Notes under the pieces: model-generated
Databases searched by the model: none
Seen by the model: the letters and a program-made list of their open reading frames with translations, nothing else
What the model was told of the DNA's origin: nothing
Assembly (NCBI GenBank): GCA_001017865.1
Contig: LATQ01000001.1
Span: forward strand, 693,508-699,181
Direction: 5' to 3'
Origin: Rhodococcus sp. IITR03
GTDB lineage: Bacteria; Actinomycetota; Actinomycetes; Mycobacteriales; Mycobacteriaceae
Length of the DNA stretch: 5,674 nucleotides
Made by a program: the position numbers and the translations under genes
Shown: piece after piece, positions 1 to 5,674 of the stretch
Layout: the number at the start of each line of letters is the position of its first letter
Position numbering within the stretch: position 1 is the first letter of the stretch

Positions 1-93
1 GCGGAACGGCACGGCGTGCCGAGCCGCCCGGAACCTCGGGGGAGAGCAGGACCCACACTCCGGAGCCCGCACCGTAAGGGCCCCGGAATGCAG

Positions 94-124
94 AACGGCC
101 CGGTTCCGAAGAACCGGGGCCGTT
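94..124 (-). terminator. Hairpin downstream of tRNA-Tyr, likely terminator
   Basis: Arms at 94-106 and 111-124 pair over 13 base pairs with one bulged G. Read on the minus strand the loop is TTCG closed by C and G, the very stable cUUCGg tetraloop, which favours function in the minus-strand transcript. It starts about 5 nt after the tRNA 3' end. No clear T-tract follows, which is common in high-GC actinobacteria. It may also stop any plus-strand transcription entering from the left. Confidence 0.6.
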
Positions 125-128
125 CCGG

Positions 129-210
129 TGGCAGGTGTAGGATTCGAACCTACGTAGCGTAAGCCGACGGATTTACAGTCCGCTCCCATTGGCCGCTCGG
201 GCAACCTGCC
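129..210 (-). tRNA. tRNA-Tyr (anticodon GTA)
   Basis: On the minus strand the acceptor arms GGCAGGT (204-210) and ACCTGCC (130-136) pair perfectly, with discriminator A at 129. The anticodon arm is GCGGA / CTGTAAA / TCCGT, placing GTA (tyrosine) at the centre of the loop. The T-arm is GTAGG / TTCGAAT / CCTAC. A 13-nt variable region makes this a class II tRNA, as expected for bacterial tRNA-Tyr. The 3' CCA is not encoded; the next bases read CCG, so CCA must be added after transcription. It lies divergently from yajQ. Confidence 0.97.
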
Positions 211-246
211 GGGTGCGATCGGGACCGCGTCCTCGATGCGTTTGGA

Positions 247-277
247 AGAATACAACGCATACCCCCCCGAAACGCAA
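247..277 (-). promoter_or_regulatory. Possible promoter of tRNA-Tyr
   Basis: On the minus strand TTGCGT (272-277) could be a -35 element. TATTCT (247-252, 19-nt spacer) or TTGTAT (250-255, 16-nt spacer) could be the -10 element. This would put the transcript start some 30 nt before the mature tRNA 5' end, leaving a short leader for RNase P. A run of seven C (262-268) lies in the spacer. The assignment rests on weak consensus matches only. Confidence 0.35.
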
Positions 278-359
278 ACCGAGTGGTCACAGCCCCGCGC
301 GACCCGATAGCGTCGGGTGGACAGAACCCTTACAGACCAACCCGGAAGTGGAGTGAGAC

Positions 360-851
360 GTGGCTGATTCGTCGTTCGATGTGGTGAGCAAGGTCGACCG
401 CCAGGAAGTGGACAACGCGCTGAACCAGGCGGCGAAGGAGATCGCCAACCGCTTCGATTTCCGGAACACCGGGGCGCACATCGAGTGGTCGGGCGACGAA
501 GCCATCACGATCTCGGCCGAGACCGAGGACCGCGCGCTCGCCGCGCTGGAGGTCTTCAAGGAGAAGCTGATCCGCCGCGACCTGTCGCTCAAGTCCTTCG
601 ACGCCGGTGAGCCGACCCAGTCCGGCAAGGTCTACAAGATCACCGGCACGCTGGTGCAGGGCATCAGCCAGGAGAATGCCAAGAAGATCTCCAAGCTCAT
701 CCGTGACGAGGGCCCGAAGGGCGTCAAGGCGCAGATCCAGGGCGAGGAGCTGCGTGTGAGCAGCAAGAAGCGCGATGACCTGCAGGCCGTCATCTCGCTG
801 CTCAAGAACGCCGACCTCGACATCGCCCTGCAGTTCGTCAACTACCGCTAG
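360..851 (+). CDS. yajQ: YajQ family nucleotide-binding protein
   Basis: This intact 163-residue protein matches the usual length of the YajQ (UPF0234/DUF520) family. Family hallmarks are the N-terminal [18 protein letters not shown] block (residues 4-21), the central [18 protein letters not shown] segment, and the C-terminal [15 protein letters not shown]. The fold is two ferredoxin-like domains. Members bind nucleotides or RNA, and some bind cyclic di-GMP and act with transcription factors; the role in actinobacteria is not settled, so no specific function is claimed. The start is GTG at 360, supported by GGAG at 350-353 six bases upstream. It is transcribed divergently from tRNA-Tyr and convergently with htpX. 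It is the only protein gene in the window without a reading-frame break. Its M. tuberculosis counterpart is Rv0566c. Confidence 0.95.
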   Translation: MADSSFDVVSKVDRQEVDNALNQAAKEIANRFDFRNTGAHIEWSGDEAITISAETEDRALAALEVFKEKLIRRDLSLKSFDAGEPTQSGKVYKITGTLVQGISQENAKKISKLIRDEGPKGVKAQIQGEELRVSSKKRDDLQAVISLLKNADLDIALQFVNYR

Positions 852-918
852 TTCGTCGGCCGCGGCCGACGAAGCCCTCCCTACGACTCCGCCCGCGACC
901 TTCGTCGGGCGGAGTCGT
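852..918. terminator. Tandem palindromes between yajQ and htpX, likely bidirectional terminator
   Basis: A perfect 22-bp palindrome (852-873, centre GGCCGCGGCC) begins directly after the yajQ stop. A second, stronger hairpin follows, with a perfect 13-bp stem (arms 883-895 and 906-918) and a 10-nt loop. Being symmetrical and placed between convergent genes, the pair can serve both transcripts. No U-tract follows on either strand. Confidence 0.65.
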
Positions 919-947
919 CTGAGGTGTCGTCTGTGGGGTGCCGTCCG

Positions 948-1806
948 TCAGCGGATCCCGGCCATGCGCTCGAGTCGTTCGATGCGGTCGGCCATCGGCG
1001 GATGCGTCGAGAACAACCGGCTCATCTTGTCGCCCGCCCGGAACGGTTGGCGATCATCAGGTGCGACTGGGCCGCGAGCTTCGGTTCGGGCGGCAGCGGC
1101 GCGGCCTGCGTGCCGAGAGCGAGCTTGCGCAGTGCCGACGCGAGGGCCAGCGGATCGCCGGTGAGCTCGGCACCGGACTGGTCGGCCTGGTACTCCCGCG
1201 ACCTCGACACGGCGAGCTTGACGACCGATGCCGCGATGGGGCCGAGCAGGGAAACCAGCAGCAGCGCCAGTGGATTCGCGCCACCCTCCCGGTTGCCGAA
1301 GGCCGACGCGAAGAACGCGAAGTTCGCCAGACCCGAGATGACGGCGGCCATCGCGCCGGCGACCGACGAGATGAGGATGTCGCGGTTGTAGACGTGCGCG
1401 AGTTCGTGGCCGAGCACCGCGCGCAGTTCCCGTTCGTTCAGGATCTCCAGGATGCCCGTCGTGCAGCACACGGCGGCGTTGCGCGGGTTACGTCCCGTGG
1501 CGAAGGCGTTGGGGGCGTTGGTGGGGCTGATGTAGAGCCGCGGCATGGCTGATGCGCCGCGGTCGCGAGCTCACGCACGATCCGGTACATCGCCGGTGCC
1601 TGCACCTCCGTGACCGGCTGGGCGTGCATCGCTCGCAGGGCGAGCTTGTCGCTGTTGAAGTACGCGTAACCGTTCATGCCGACGGCGAGCACGATCGATA
1701 TCAGCAGGATCGTCGAATTGCCGAACAACGCTCCGACGAACACGATCAGCGCGGACATTCCGATCAACAGACCGGCCGTCTTGAGACGGTTCGAGTATCC
1801 GTGCAC
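948..1806 (-). CDS. htpX: HtpX family membrane zinc metalloprotease (two frame breaks)
   Basis: Membrane-bound M48 endopeptidase that degrades damaged or misassembled membrane proteins. The reconstructed protein is 286 residues, normal for HtpX. Residues 10-48 form two hydrophobic N-terminal segments. The zinc motif HELAH is at 134-138 (bases 1394-1408). The third zinc ligand is probably Glu205 in SREYQAD, and two more hydrophobic stretches lie at about 143-170 and 179-200. The C-terminus carries the family [11 protein letters not shown] block. The start is GTG at 1806, preceded by GGAAGG at 1815-1820 with an 8-nt gap. The given sequence has two one-base losses: at 1546/1547 (CAGCCGATG reads CAGCCATG) and at 1045/1046 (AACCCGTTC reads AACCGTTC). 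Conserved sequence resumes at once in the shifted frame, so sequencing error is the likely cause. It lies 100 bp after grcC1 on the same strand; the counterpart is Rv0563. Confidence 0.93.
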
Positions 1807-1836
1807 GTCGCACCCCTTCCGCACCACGATTCCCCA

Positions 1837-1857
1837 CTCGTTCGTCCAACGAACGAG
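1837..1857. promoter_or_regulatory. 9-bp inverted repeat upstream of htpX, possible operator
   Basis: The arms CTCGTTCGT (1837-1845) and ACGAACGAG (1849-1857) are perfect reverse complements separated by CCA. It lies 31-51 bases before the htpX start and overlaps the -10 of the proposed ECF promoter. Such a near-symmetric 21-bp site could bind a dimeric repressor or form a hairpin in the htpX leader; the sequence does not distinguish these. Confidence 0.45.
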
Positions 1858-1874
1858 CGCACGGCGCGGTTCCC
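1848..1874 (-). promoter_or_regulatory. Candidate ECF-sigma (SigE/SigH-type) promoter of htpX
   Basis: On the minus strand GGGAACC (1868-1874) is followed after 16 bases by CGTT (1848-1851). This matches the consensus known for actinobacterial SigE/SigH promoters, GGGAAC-Y with 15-17 bases then CGTT. Transcription would start near 1840, leaving a leader of about 34 nt that contains the GGAAGG ribosome binding site. A stress-sigma promoter fits a membrane quality-control protease. Nearby indels in this window mean the spacer could be off by one. Confidence 0.55.
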
Positions 1875-1891
1875 GCCCCGATCGGGCGGGA
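1871..1891 (-). terminator. Hairpin after grcC1, terminator or attenuator before htpX
   Basis: The perfect 8-bp GC-rich arms TCCCGCCC (1871-1878) and GGGCGGGA (1884-1891) have a 5-nt loop. It begins 15 nt after the grcC1 stop on the minus strand and overlaps the -35 of the proposed htpX promoter. No T-tract follows. It may partly separate grcC1 and htpX expression. Confidence 0.45.
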
Positions 1892-1906
1892 CGACACGAC
1901 GGTCCG

Positions 1907-2952
1907 TCAGCCGACGCGGGCGACGGTGAAGTCCACGAGGCGACGCAGCGCCTCGTTCGCCGGGCCTGCGGCAGGGCATCGAGTTCGGCGTGGGCGCGGG
2001 CGGCGTAGGTCGCGAGAGTCGCCTTCGCCGCATCCATCCCCGGCGAGCGGACGAGCAGTTCGAGCGCCTCGGCGACGTGTGCTTCGTCCTCGATGGGACC
2101 GACGAGCAGTTCGCGCAGGCGATCCGCCTCCGGTCCGGTCTCCCGCAGCGCGTAGAGCACCGGCAGGGTGTACACACCCTCGCGGAGATCGGTTCCGGGG
2201 GTCTTGCCCGACTCCGTGGTGTCGGACGCGATGTCGATGATGTCGTCGACGATCTGGAAGGCGGTGCCGACGGCGTCGCCGAGCCGTTCGAGCCGCTCGA
2301 CGTGCTCGGAATCGGCACCCGAGAACGTTCCGCCGAAGCGCCCGCTGGCGGCGATCAGCGAACCGGTCTTCTCCCAGATCACCCGTAGGTAGTGCTCGAC
2401 CGGGTCGTCGTTGGTGCGCGCACCGATGGTCTCGCGCATCTGACCGGTGACCAACTCGGCGAACGTCTCCGCGATGATCTGCACGGCCGACGGACCCAGG
2501 GTCGACACCAGCCGTGAGGCGTGCGCGAACAGATAGTCGCCGGCGAGGATCGCGACGCTGTTGCCCCAGCGCACGTTGGCGCTCGGGGCACCGCGACGCA
2601 TCGTCGCCTCGTCCATCACGTCGTCGTGGTAGAGCGTCGCGAGGTGCACGAGCTCGACGACGGTCGCCGCCGTCACCACGGCGGGATCGGTGGGTTTCGG
2701 CCCGAGCTGCGCGGTGAGGATCGTGAACAGCGGCCGGAATCGCTTGCCACCCGCCTTCGCCAGGTGCAGCGCGGCCTCCGTCAGGAAGTCCTCACCGTCG
2801 GACAGTTCCTCGACCAGGAGTTTCTCGACGCTCGCGAGGCCGTCCCCGACTGTCGCGGCGAGGACCGGATCGCCGAGTTCCACACCGGCCACGACGGTGC
2901 TCGGCGCCGCATCGGCCGAACCGGCGGTCCGAGCCGCCCCCTCAGTGCTCAC
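1907..2952 (-). CDS. grcC1: Polyprenyl diphosphate synthase, trans type (one frame break)
   Basis: Condenses isopentenyl diphosphate onto allylic diphosphates to build the polyprenyl tail, most likely for menaquinone. The reconstructed protein is 348 residues, close to the roughly 335 of M. tuberculosis GrcC1 (Rv0562). Visible motifs are GGKRFRP (residues 68-74), the first Asp-rich motif DDVMD (110-114), the GQMRE segment (170-174), the second Asp-rich motif DDIID (236-240), and a GK-TPGTDL segment. The residue five before the first motif is Ala, not a bulky aromatic, which fits a long-chain product. The start is GTG at 2952; no good ribosome binding site is seen (AGGA is about 17 bases upstream). 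One base is missing at 1968/1969 (CTGCCGGCAGGC reads CTGCCGCAGGC). Restoring it gives the expected tail [13 protein letters not shown] and stop. Uncorrected, the frame runs on into htpX. Confidence 0.93.
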
Positions 2953-3067
2953 GATGACGTACCCATCCTGTTCTGTCGCCTCGACTTCACCGTAGTGAAC
3001 CTAGCCGTTCGTTCGCCGATCCACCTCGTCGAGGCGGCCGATCGCGGCCTGAGAAGATGGAGCGGTG
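2953..3067. promoter_or_regulatory. Divergent promoter region of grcC1 and menJ
   Basis: These 115 bases must hold the promoters of both divergent genes. The clearest element is the inverted repeat TTCAC-CGTA-GTGAA (2986-2999), a possible operator between the two. Minus-strand TACGGT (2989-2994) and TAGGTT (2998-3003) fit the actinobacterial TAnnnT -10 pattern for grcC1, but no convincing -35 accompanies them. A weak hairpin, GGCCG-ATCG-CGGCC (3036-3049), lies just before the menJ ribosome binding site. Confidence 0.45.
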
Positions 3068-4333
3068 GTGGCCGAACACTCCGCGCGAGATCCGCGGCAA
3101 TCCCAGTCCTGCGTTCCCGACAGTACCGATGTTCTCGTCGTCGGTGCCGGTCCAGCCGGTTCCGCCGCCGCAGCGTGGGCTGCCCGCGCCGGCCGTGAGG
3201 TGTTGCTCGTCGATGCCGCGACCTTCCCTCGCGACAAGACCTGCGGTGACGGACTGACCCCACGCGCCGTCGCCGAACTCGACGAACTCGGCCTCGGCGA
3301 CTGGCTGCGCACCCGCACCGTCAACCGCGGTCTGCGTCTCGAGGGCTTCGGTGGCCGCTTCGAACTCCCCTGGCCCGACTCGTCGTTCCCGGTCGTGGGC
3401 AGCGCCTAGCCGCGCCACCGAACTCGACGACCCGGATCCGGCAGGTCGCGCTCGACTCGGGTGCCCGCGCCGTGGACGGAACGAAGCCGTCGACGTCGAA
3501 CGCGAGGGCGACCGGGTCTCGGCCGTGATCTTCCGCACCGCCGACGGACCGCGGACCGTTCGCTGCCGCATGCTGATCGTCGCGGACGGGGTGCGCTCTC
3601 CCCTCGGTAAGGTGCTCGGTCGTCGGTGGCACCGCGACACCACCTACGGCGTGGCGCGCGGGCCTACGCCACCTCCCCGCGCAGCGACGATCCGTGGATC
3701 ACCTCGCACCTCGAACTGCGCGACGACGCGGGCGCGTCCAGCCGGGCTACGGCTGGGTGTTCCCGCTCGGCACCGGCGAGGTGAACCTGGGAGTGGGAAC
3801 CTCGCGACCGCCTCGCGACCCGCGAGCGGATCGCTGCGACCGCTCATCGACCTCTACGCGCGGCAACGCCGCACCGAATGGGAGCTCGGCGAGGTGACGC
3901 GCGTGGCGTCGGCGCTGCTGCCATGGGCGGAGCCGTGTCGGGGGTCGCGGGCAGGAACTGGGCGCTGATCGGCGACGCCGCGGCGTGCGTCAATCCGCTC
4001 AACGGCGAGGGCATCGACTACGGACTCGAAGGTGGTCGGCTGATCGCCGGGCTGCTCGACTCCGACGACCTCACCGACCTGTGGCCGACGACGCTGCGCT
4101 CCCACTACGGCCGCGCGTTCTCCACCGCGCGTCGCCTCGCGAGCCTGCTCACGATCCCGAAGTTCCTGCCGGCGACCGGCCCGATCGCGATGCGGTCGCG
4201 GACGATGATGTCGGTCGCGGTGCGGGTGATGGGCAATCTCGTCACCGACGAGGACGCCGACCTCGTGGCCCGGGTGTGGCGGACGAGCGGTCATCTCTCG
4301 ATGCGCTGGGATCGGCAACCGCTCTTCGCCTGA
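3068..4333 (+). CDS. menJ: MenJ-type menaquinone reductase, geranylgeranyl reductase family (multiple frame breaks)
   Basis: FAD-dependent membrane-associated reductase; the M. tuberculosis homologue Rv0561c (MenJ) saturates the beta-isoprene unit of menaquinone. The reconstruction gives about 422 residues. Visible are the Rossmann motif VVGAGPAGSAAA (residues 24-35), DKTCGDGLTPRA, the middle block LIVADGVRSPLG, the PGYGWVFPLGTGEVNLGVG segment, and the FAD/substrate block GDAAACVNPLNGEGIDYGLE. GTG at 3068 is preferred over GTG at 3065 because GGAG (3059-3062) then sits five bases upstream. Seven frame changes are needed: about 3407-3416 (net +1 or -2, creating TAG at 3407), an extra C near 3432, and single-base losses near 3484, 3657, 3734, 3801 and 3922/3923. 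They sum to a multiple of three, and the final frame equals the first. Either this stretch was poorly sequenced or, less likely, the gene is decaying. The opening and the last third read cleanly. Confidence 0.9.
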
Positions 4334-4349
4334 GTGCCGCGCGACTACT

Positions 4350-4407
4350 GCGGTTACTTGCGTACCGCGCGGTACCGATACGCGCGGCTACTTCCGTACC
4401 GCGCGGT
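4350..4407. repeat. Imperfect 24-bp direct repeat with palindromes between menJ and menG
   Basis: Bases 4350-4373 and 4384-4407 match at 22 of 24 positions with a 34-base period. The right copy contains the last codons of menG; the left copy repeats them on the minus strand as a second Arg-Ala-Val-Arg-Lys-stop, out of frame with the first. Each copy contains the self-complementary core ACCGCGCGGT, and the left copy extends to the 14-bp palindrome GTACCGCGCGGTAC (4362-4375). An additional inverted pair, CCGCGCG (4365-4371) and CGCGCGG (4381-4387), has a 9-nt loop. Placed between convergent genes, it probably acts as a two-way terminator. Confidence 0.6.
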
Positions 4408-5088
4408 GCAGGGCGGTGATTCCCCCGGTGAGATTGCGCCACTTCACGTCGCTCCAGCCCGCGGCCTCGATGCGCCGGGCGAGCTGTTCCTGATCGGGCC
4501 AGGCCCGGATCGATTCGGCAAGGTAGACGTAGCGTCGGGATTGCTGCTGACCGCCCGCGCGACCCGCGGCAACGTCCGCATCAGGTACTCCATGTAGACG
4601 GTGCGCAGCGGTTCCCGCACCGGCGTGGAGAATTCGCACACCACGAGGCGTCCACCCGGCTTGACCACCCGGGCGATCTCGCGCAGTCCCTCGTCCGGGT
4701 CGGCGACGTTGCGCAGGCCGAAGGAGATGGTCGCGGCGTCGAAGACCGCGTCGGCGAACGGCAGTTTCATCGCGTCGCCCGCGACCATCGGGACGTTGCG
4801 GAACTCACCGGCGTGCAACATGCCCTTGGAGAAATCGGTGGCGACGACCCACGCGCCGGACCGCCCGAGTTCGACGGTGGAGACCCCGGTGCCGGCGGCC
4901 AGGTCGAGCACCCGCTCGCCCGGCTTCAGGTCGAGAGCCGCACGGGTCGCGCGACGCCACCCGCGGTCCTGCCCGAACGACAGGACGGTGTTGGTCAGGT
5001 CGTAGCGTGCAGCGACCCCGTCGAACATGGACGCGACCTCACGCGGGTCCTTGTCGAGCGACGCGCGCGATCCGTGAGTTGTTGCCAC
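4388..5088 (-). CDS. menG: Demethylmenaquinone methyltransferase MenG/UbiE (one frame break)
   Basis: SAM-dependent C-methylation of demethylmenaquinone, the last step in making menaquinone. The reconstructed protein is 233 residues, matching the usual length. Family signatures are [13 protein letters not shown] (residues 21-33), SAM motif [10 protein letters not shown] (60-68), the [13 protein letters not shown] block, [13 protein letters not shown], and the C-terminal [14 protein letters not shown] followed by [14 protein letters not shown]. The start is GTG at 5088; there is no useful ribosome binding site, but a TAnnnT -10 sits seven bases upstream, suggesting a leaderless transcript. One base is missing at 4531/4532 (Asp-Ala-Tyr codons read GACGCTAC). 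Restoring it joins the two halves of the protein exactly at a conserved SSNPDA-YVYLAES junction. The counterpart is Rv0558. It lies 39 bp downstream of mgtA on the same strand and converges with menJ. Confidence 0.94.
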
Positions 5089-5095
5089 GGCCGAA

Positions 5096-5101
5096 ACGTT
5101 A
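5096..5101 (-). promoter_or_regulatory. Possible -10 element for leaderless menG
   Basis: Minus-strand TAACGT fits the actinobacterial TAnnnT -10 pattern and ends seven bases before the menG GTG, so transcription would begin at or next to the start codon. No recognisable -35 is present, and GGGGAG lies too far upstream (about 17 bases) to serve as a ribosome binding site. Expression from the upstream mgtA promoter remains possible. Confidence 0.4.
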
Positions 5102-5127
5102 CCCGCTCCCCTAGTGGACGCCGGCGC

Positions 5128-5674
5128 TCACGCGGCGCGGCGGAGCGCGTGCGCGGGCAGTCCCTGCACCCGCCGGTAATGGGCGAGCAACTCGTCGCAC
5201 AGCACGGGCCAGGTGCGTCCGAGCACTCCACGGCGTGCCGCACCCCCGAACTCGTCCCGGACCCCGGGAGCGAGCAGAGCATCGACGGCTCGGGGCAGCA
5301 GTTCGACGAAGCGGTCCACCGGCAGGCGGTAACCGTTGCGGCAGTGGGCGACGAGATCGCGTGGTCCGCCCGCGTCCGGCACGATCGCCGGGATCCCGCT
5401 CGCCAGGGCTTCCTGCACGGCCTGGCAGAAGGTCTCGTGTTCACCGGGATGGACGAAGACGTCGAGGCTCGCGTGGGCGCGGGCCAGTTCCTCTCCCCCG
5501 AGCTGCCCGGTGAACACGGCCGACGGCAACTGTCGTTCGAGCCGCGACCGTTCGGGACCGTCGCCGACGACGACGAGCTGCAGCCGCGGGTCGTGGGCGA
5601 GGATCTTCGAGCCGCTCGACGTGCTTCTCGGCGCGAGGCGTCCCACGAAACGACGATCGGGCGCGTCGCGACGC
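5128..5674 (-). CDS. mgtA: GT4-family glycosyltransferase, MgtA-like alpha-mannosyltransferase (3' part)
   Basis: Only the C-terminal, nucleotide-sugar-binding half of a GT-B fold enzyme is present; the 5' end lies beyond 5674. Visible are FVGRLAP, LVVVGDGPERSRLE, VFTGQLGGEELARAHASLD, the GEHETFCQAVQEALA block with the E-x7-E catalytic signature of GT4 retaining enzymes, and PDAGGPRDLV. The C-terminal VLGRTWPVLCDELLAHYR segment and the position next to menG identify it with M. tuberculosis Rv0557 (MgtA, formerly called PimB). That enzyme transfers mannose from GDP-mannose to glucuronosyl-diacylglycerol in glycolipid/lipomannan-type synthesis; the exact acceptor here is inferred. Two compensating frame changes are likely: a lost base at 5629/5630 and an extra one within 5605-5608. 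Between them the other frame reads the expected EKHVERL. The stop TGA is at 5128-5130. Confidence 0.85.
   Translation of the reverse strand, partial: RRDAPDRRFVGRLAPRSTSSGSKILAHDPRLQLVVVGDGPERSRLERQLPSAVFTGQLGGEELARAHASLDVFVHPGEHETFCQAVQEALASGIPAIVPDAGGPRDLVAHCRNGYRLPVDRFVELLPRAVDALLAPGVRDEFGGAARRGVLGRTWPVLCDELLAHYRRVQGLPAHALRRAA

Noticed and set aside
3..77. A possible C-terminal tail of a plus-strand protein ending with TAA at 75-77 (Pro/Thr/Glu-rich).
   Set aside because: Only 24 codons are visible, low-complexity and unrecognisable. All three plus frames are open here by GC bias, so it cannot be supported as a gene.
303..317. Inverted repeat CCCGA-TAGCG-TCGGG upstream of yajQ.
   Set aside because: The 5-bp arms are short for 70% GC sequence, and no matching promoter element could be placed around it. 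Chance is likely.
1438..2952. An uninterrupted 504-codon minus-strand frame that looks like a polyprenyl synthase fused to a membrane protease N-terminus.
   Set aside because: The join is an artefact of the missing base at 1968/1969. Restoring it gives the normal synthase C-terminus and stop at 1907, and htpX has its own GTG with a ribosome binding site at 1806. The linker between the two reads as GC-rich nonsense.
2521..3198. A long plus-strand open frame (225 codons) opposite grcC1, and similar frames opposite htpX (938-1552) and menG (4601-5005).
   Set aside because: They lie antisense to well-recognised genes, have Arg/Pro/Ser-rich compositions typical of GC-rich shadow frames, show no recognisable domain, and lack ribosome binding sites that stand out.
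3407..3923. Programmed frameshifting or recoding in menJ.
   Set aside because: Seven shifts in mixed directions, without a consistent slippery site or shared downstream structure, do not fit programmed recoding. The same kind of error occurs in four other genes of the window.
1..5674. Search for CRISPR arrays, insertion sequences, toxin-antitoxin pairs, defence or phage genes.
   Set aside because: No repeat-spacer pattern, transposase motif or terminal inverted repeats were seen. All coding capacity is accounted for by conserved chromosomal housekeeping genes.

Overview
The window looks like core chromosome of a high-GC actinobacterium of the Rhodococcus/Mycobacterium group (Mycobacteriales). 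The evidence is strong G/C preference at third codon positions, frequent GTG starts, and a gene order and orientation that match, in reverse, the Mycobacterium tuberculosis stretch Rv0557 to Rv0566c as I recall it: mgtA, menG, menJ, grcC1, htpX, yajQ. Protein character and the probable menaquinone pathway suggest a Rhodococcus-like genome. No mobile element, phage gene, CRISPR array or toxin/defence gene is visible.

Layout: bases 1-128 hold no firm gene but contain a strong hairpin (94-124) just downstream of a minus-strand tRNA-Tyr(GTA) (129-210). A divergent intergenic gap follows. Then come yajQ (+, 360-851), two back-to-back palindromes (852-918) forming a probable two-way terminator, htpX (-, 948-1806), the long-chain polyprenyl diphosphate synthase grcC1 (-, 1907-2952), a short divergent promoter region, the menaquinone reductase menJ (+, 3068-4333), a repeat-rich convergent gap, menG (-, 4388-5088), and the 3' part of the mannosyltransferase gene mgtA (-, 5128 to beyond the window end).

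Three genes form a menaquinone module: GrcC1 makes the polyprenyl diphosphate tail, MenG methylates demethylmenaquinone, and MenJ saturates one isoprene unit. HtpX is a membrane zinc protease for membrane-protein quality control, and its upstream region carries a good match to an ECF-sigma (SigE/SigH-type) promoter. MgtA belongs to envelope glycolipid (lipomannan-type) synthesis.

The most striking anomaly is reading-frame damage. Every protein gene except yajQ needs at least one single-base correction, about 13 in total. Most are losses of one G or C, and seven fall in menJ between about 3407 and 3923. Because conserved protein sequence continues on both sides of each break, these look like base-calling or assembly errors rather than gene decay. 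Gene extents below are the reconstructed ones. I see no undescribed system here; the most interesting signals are regulatory or structural.
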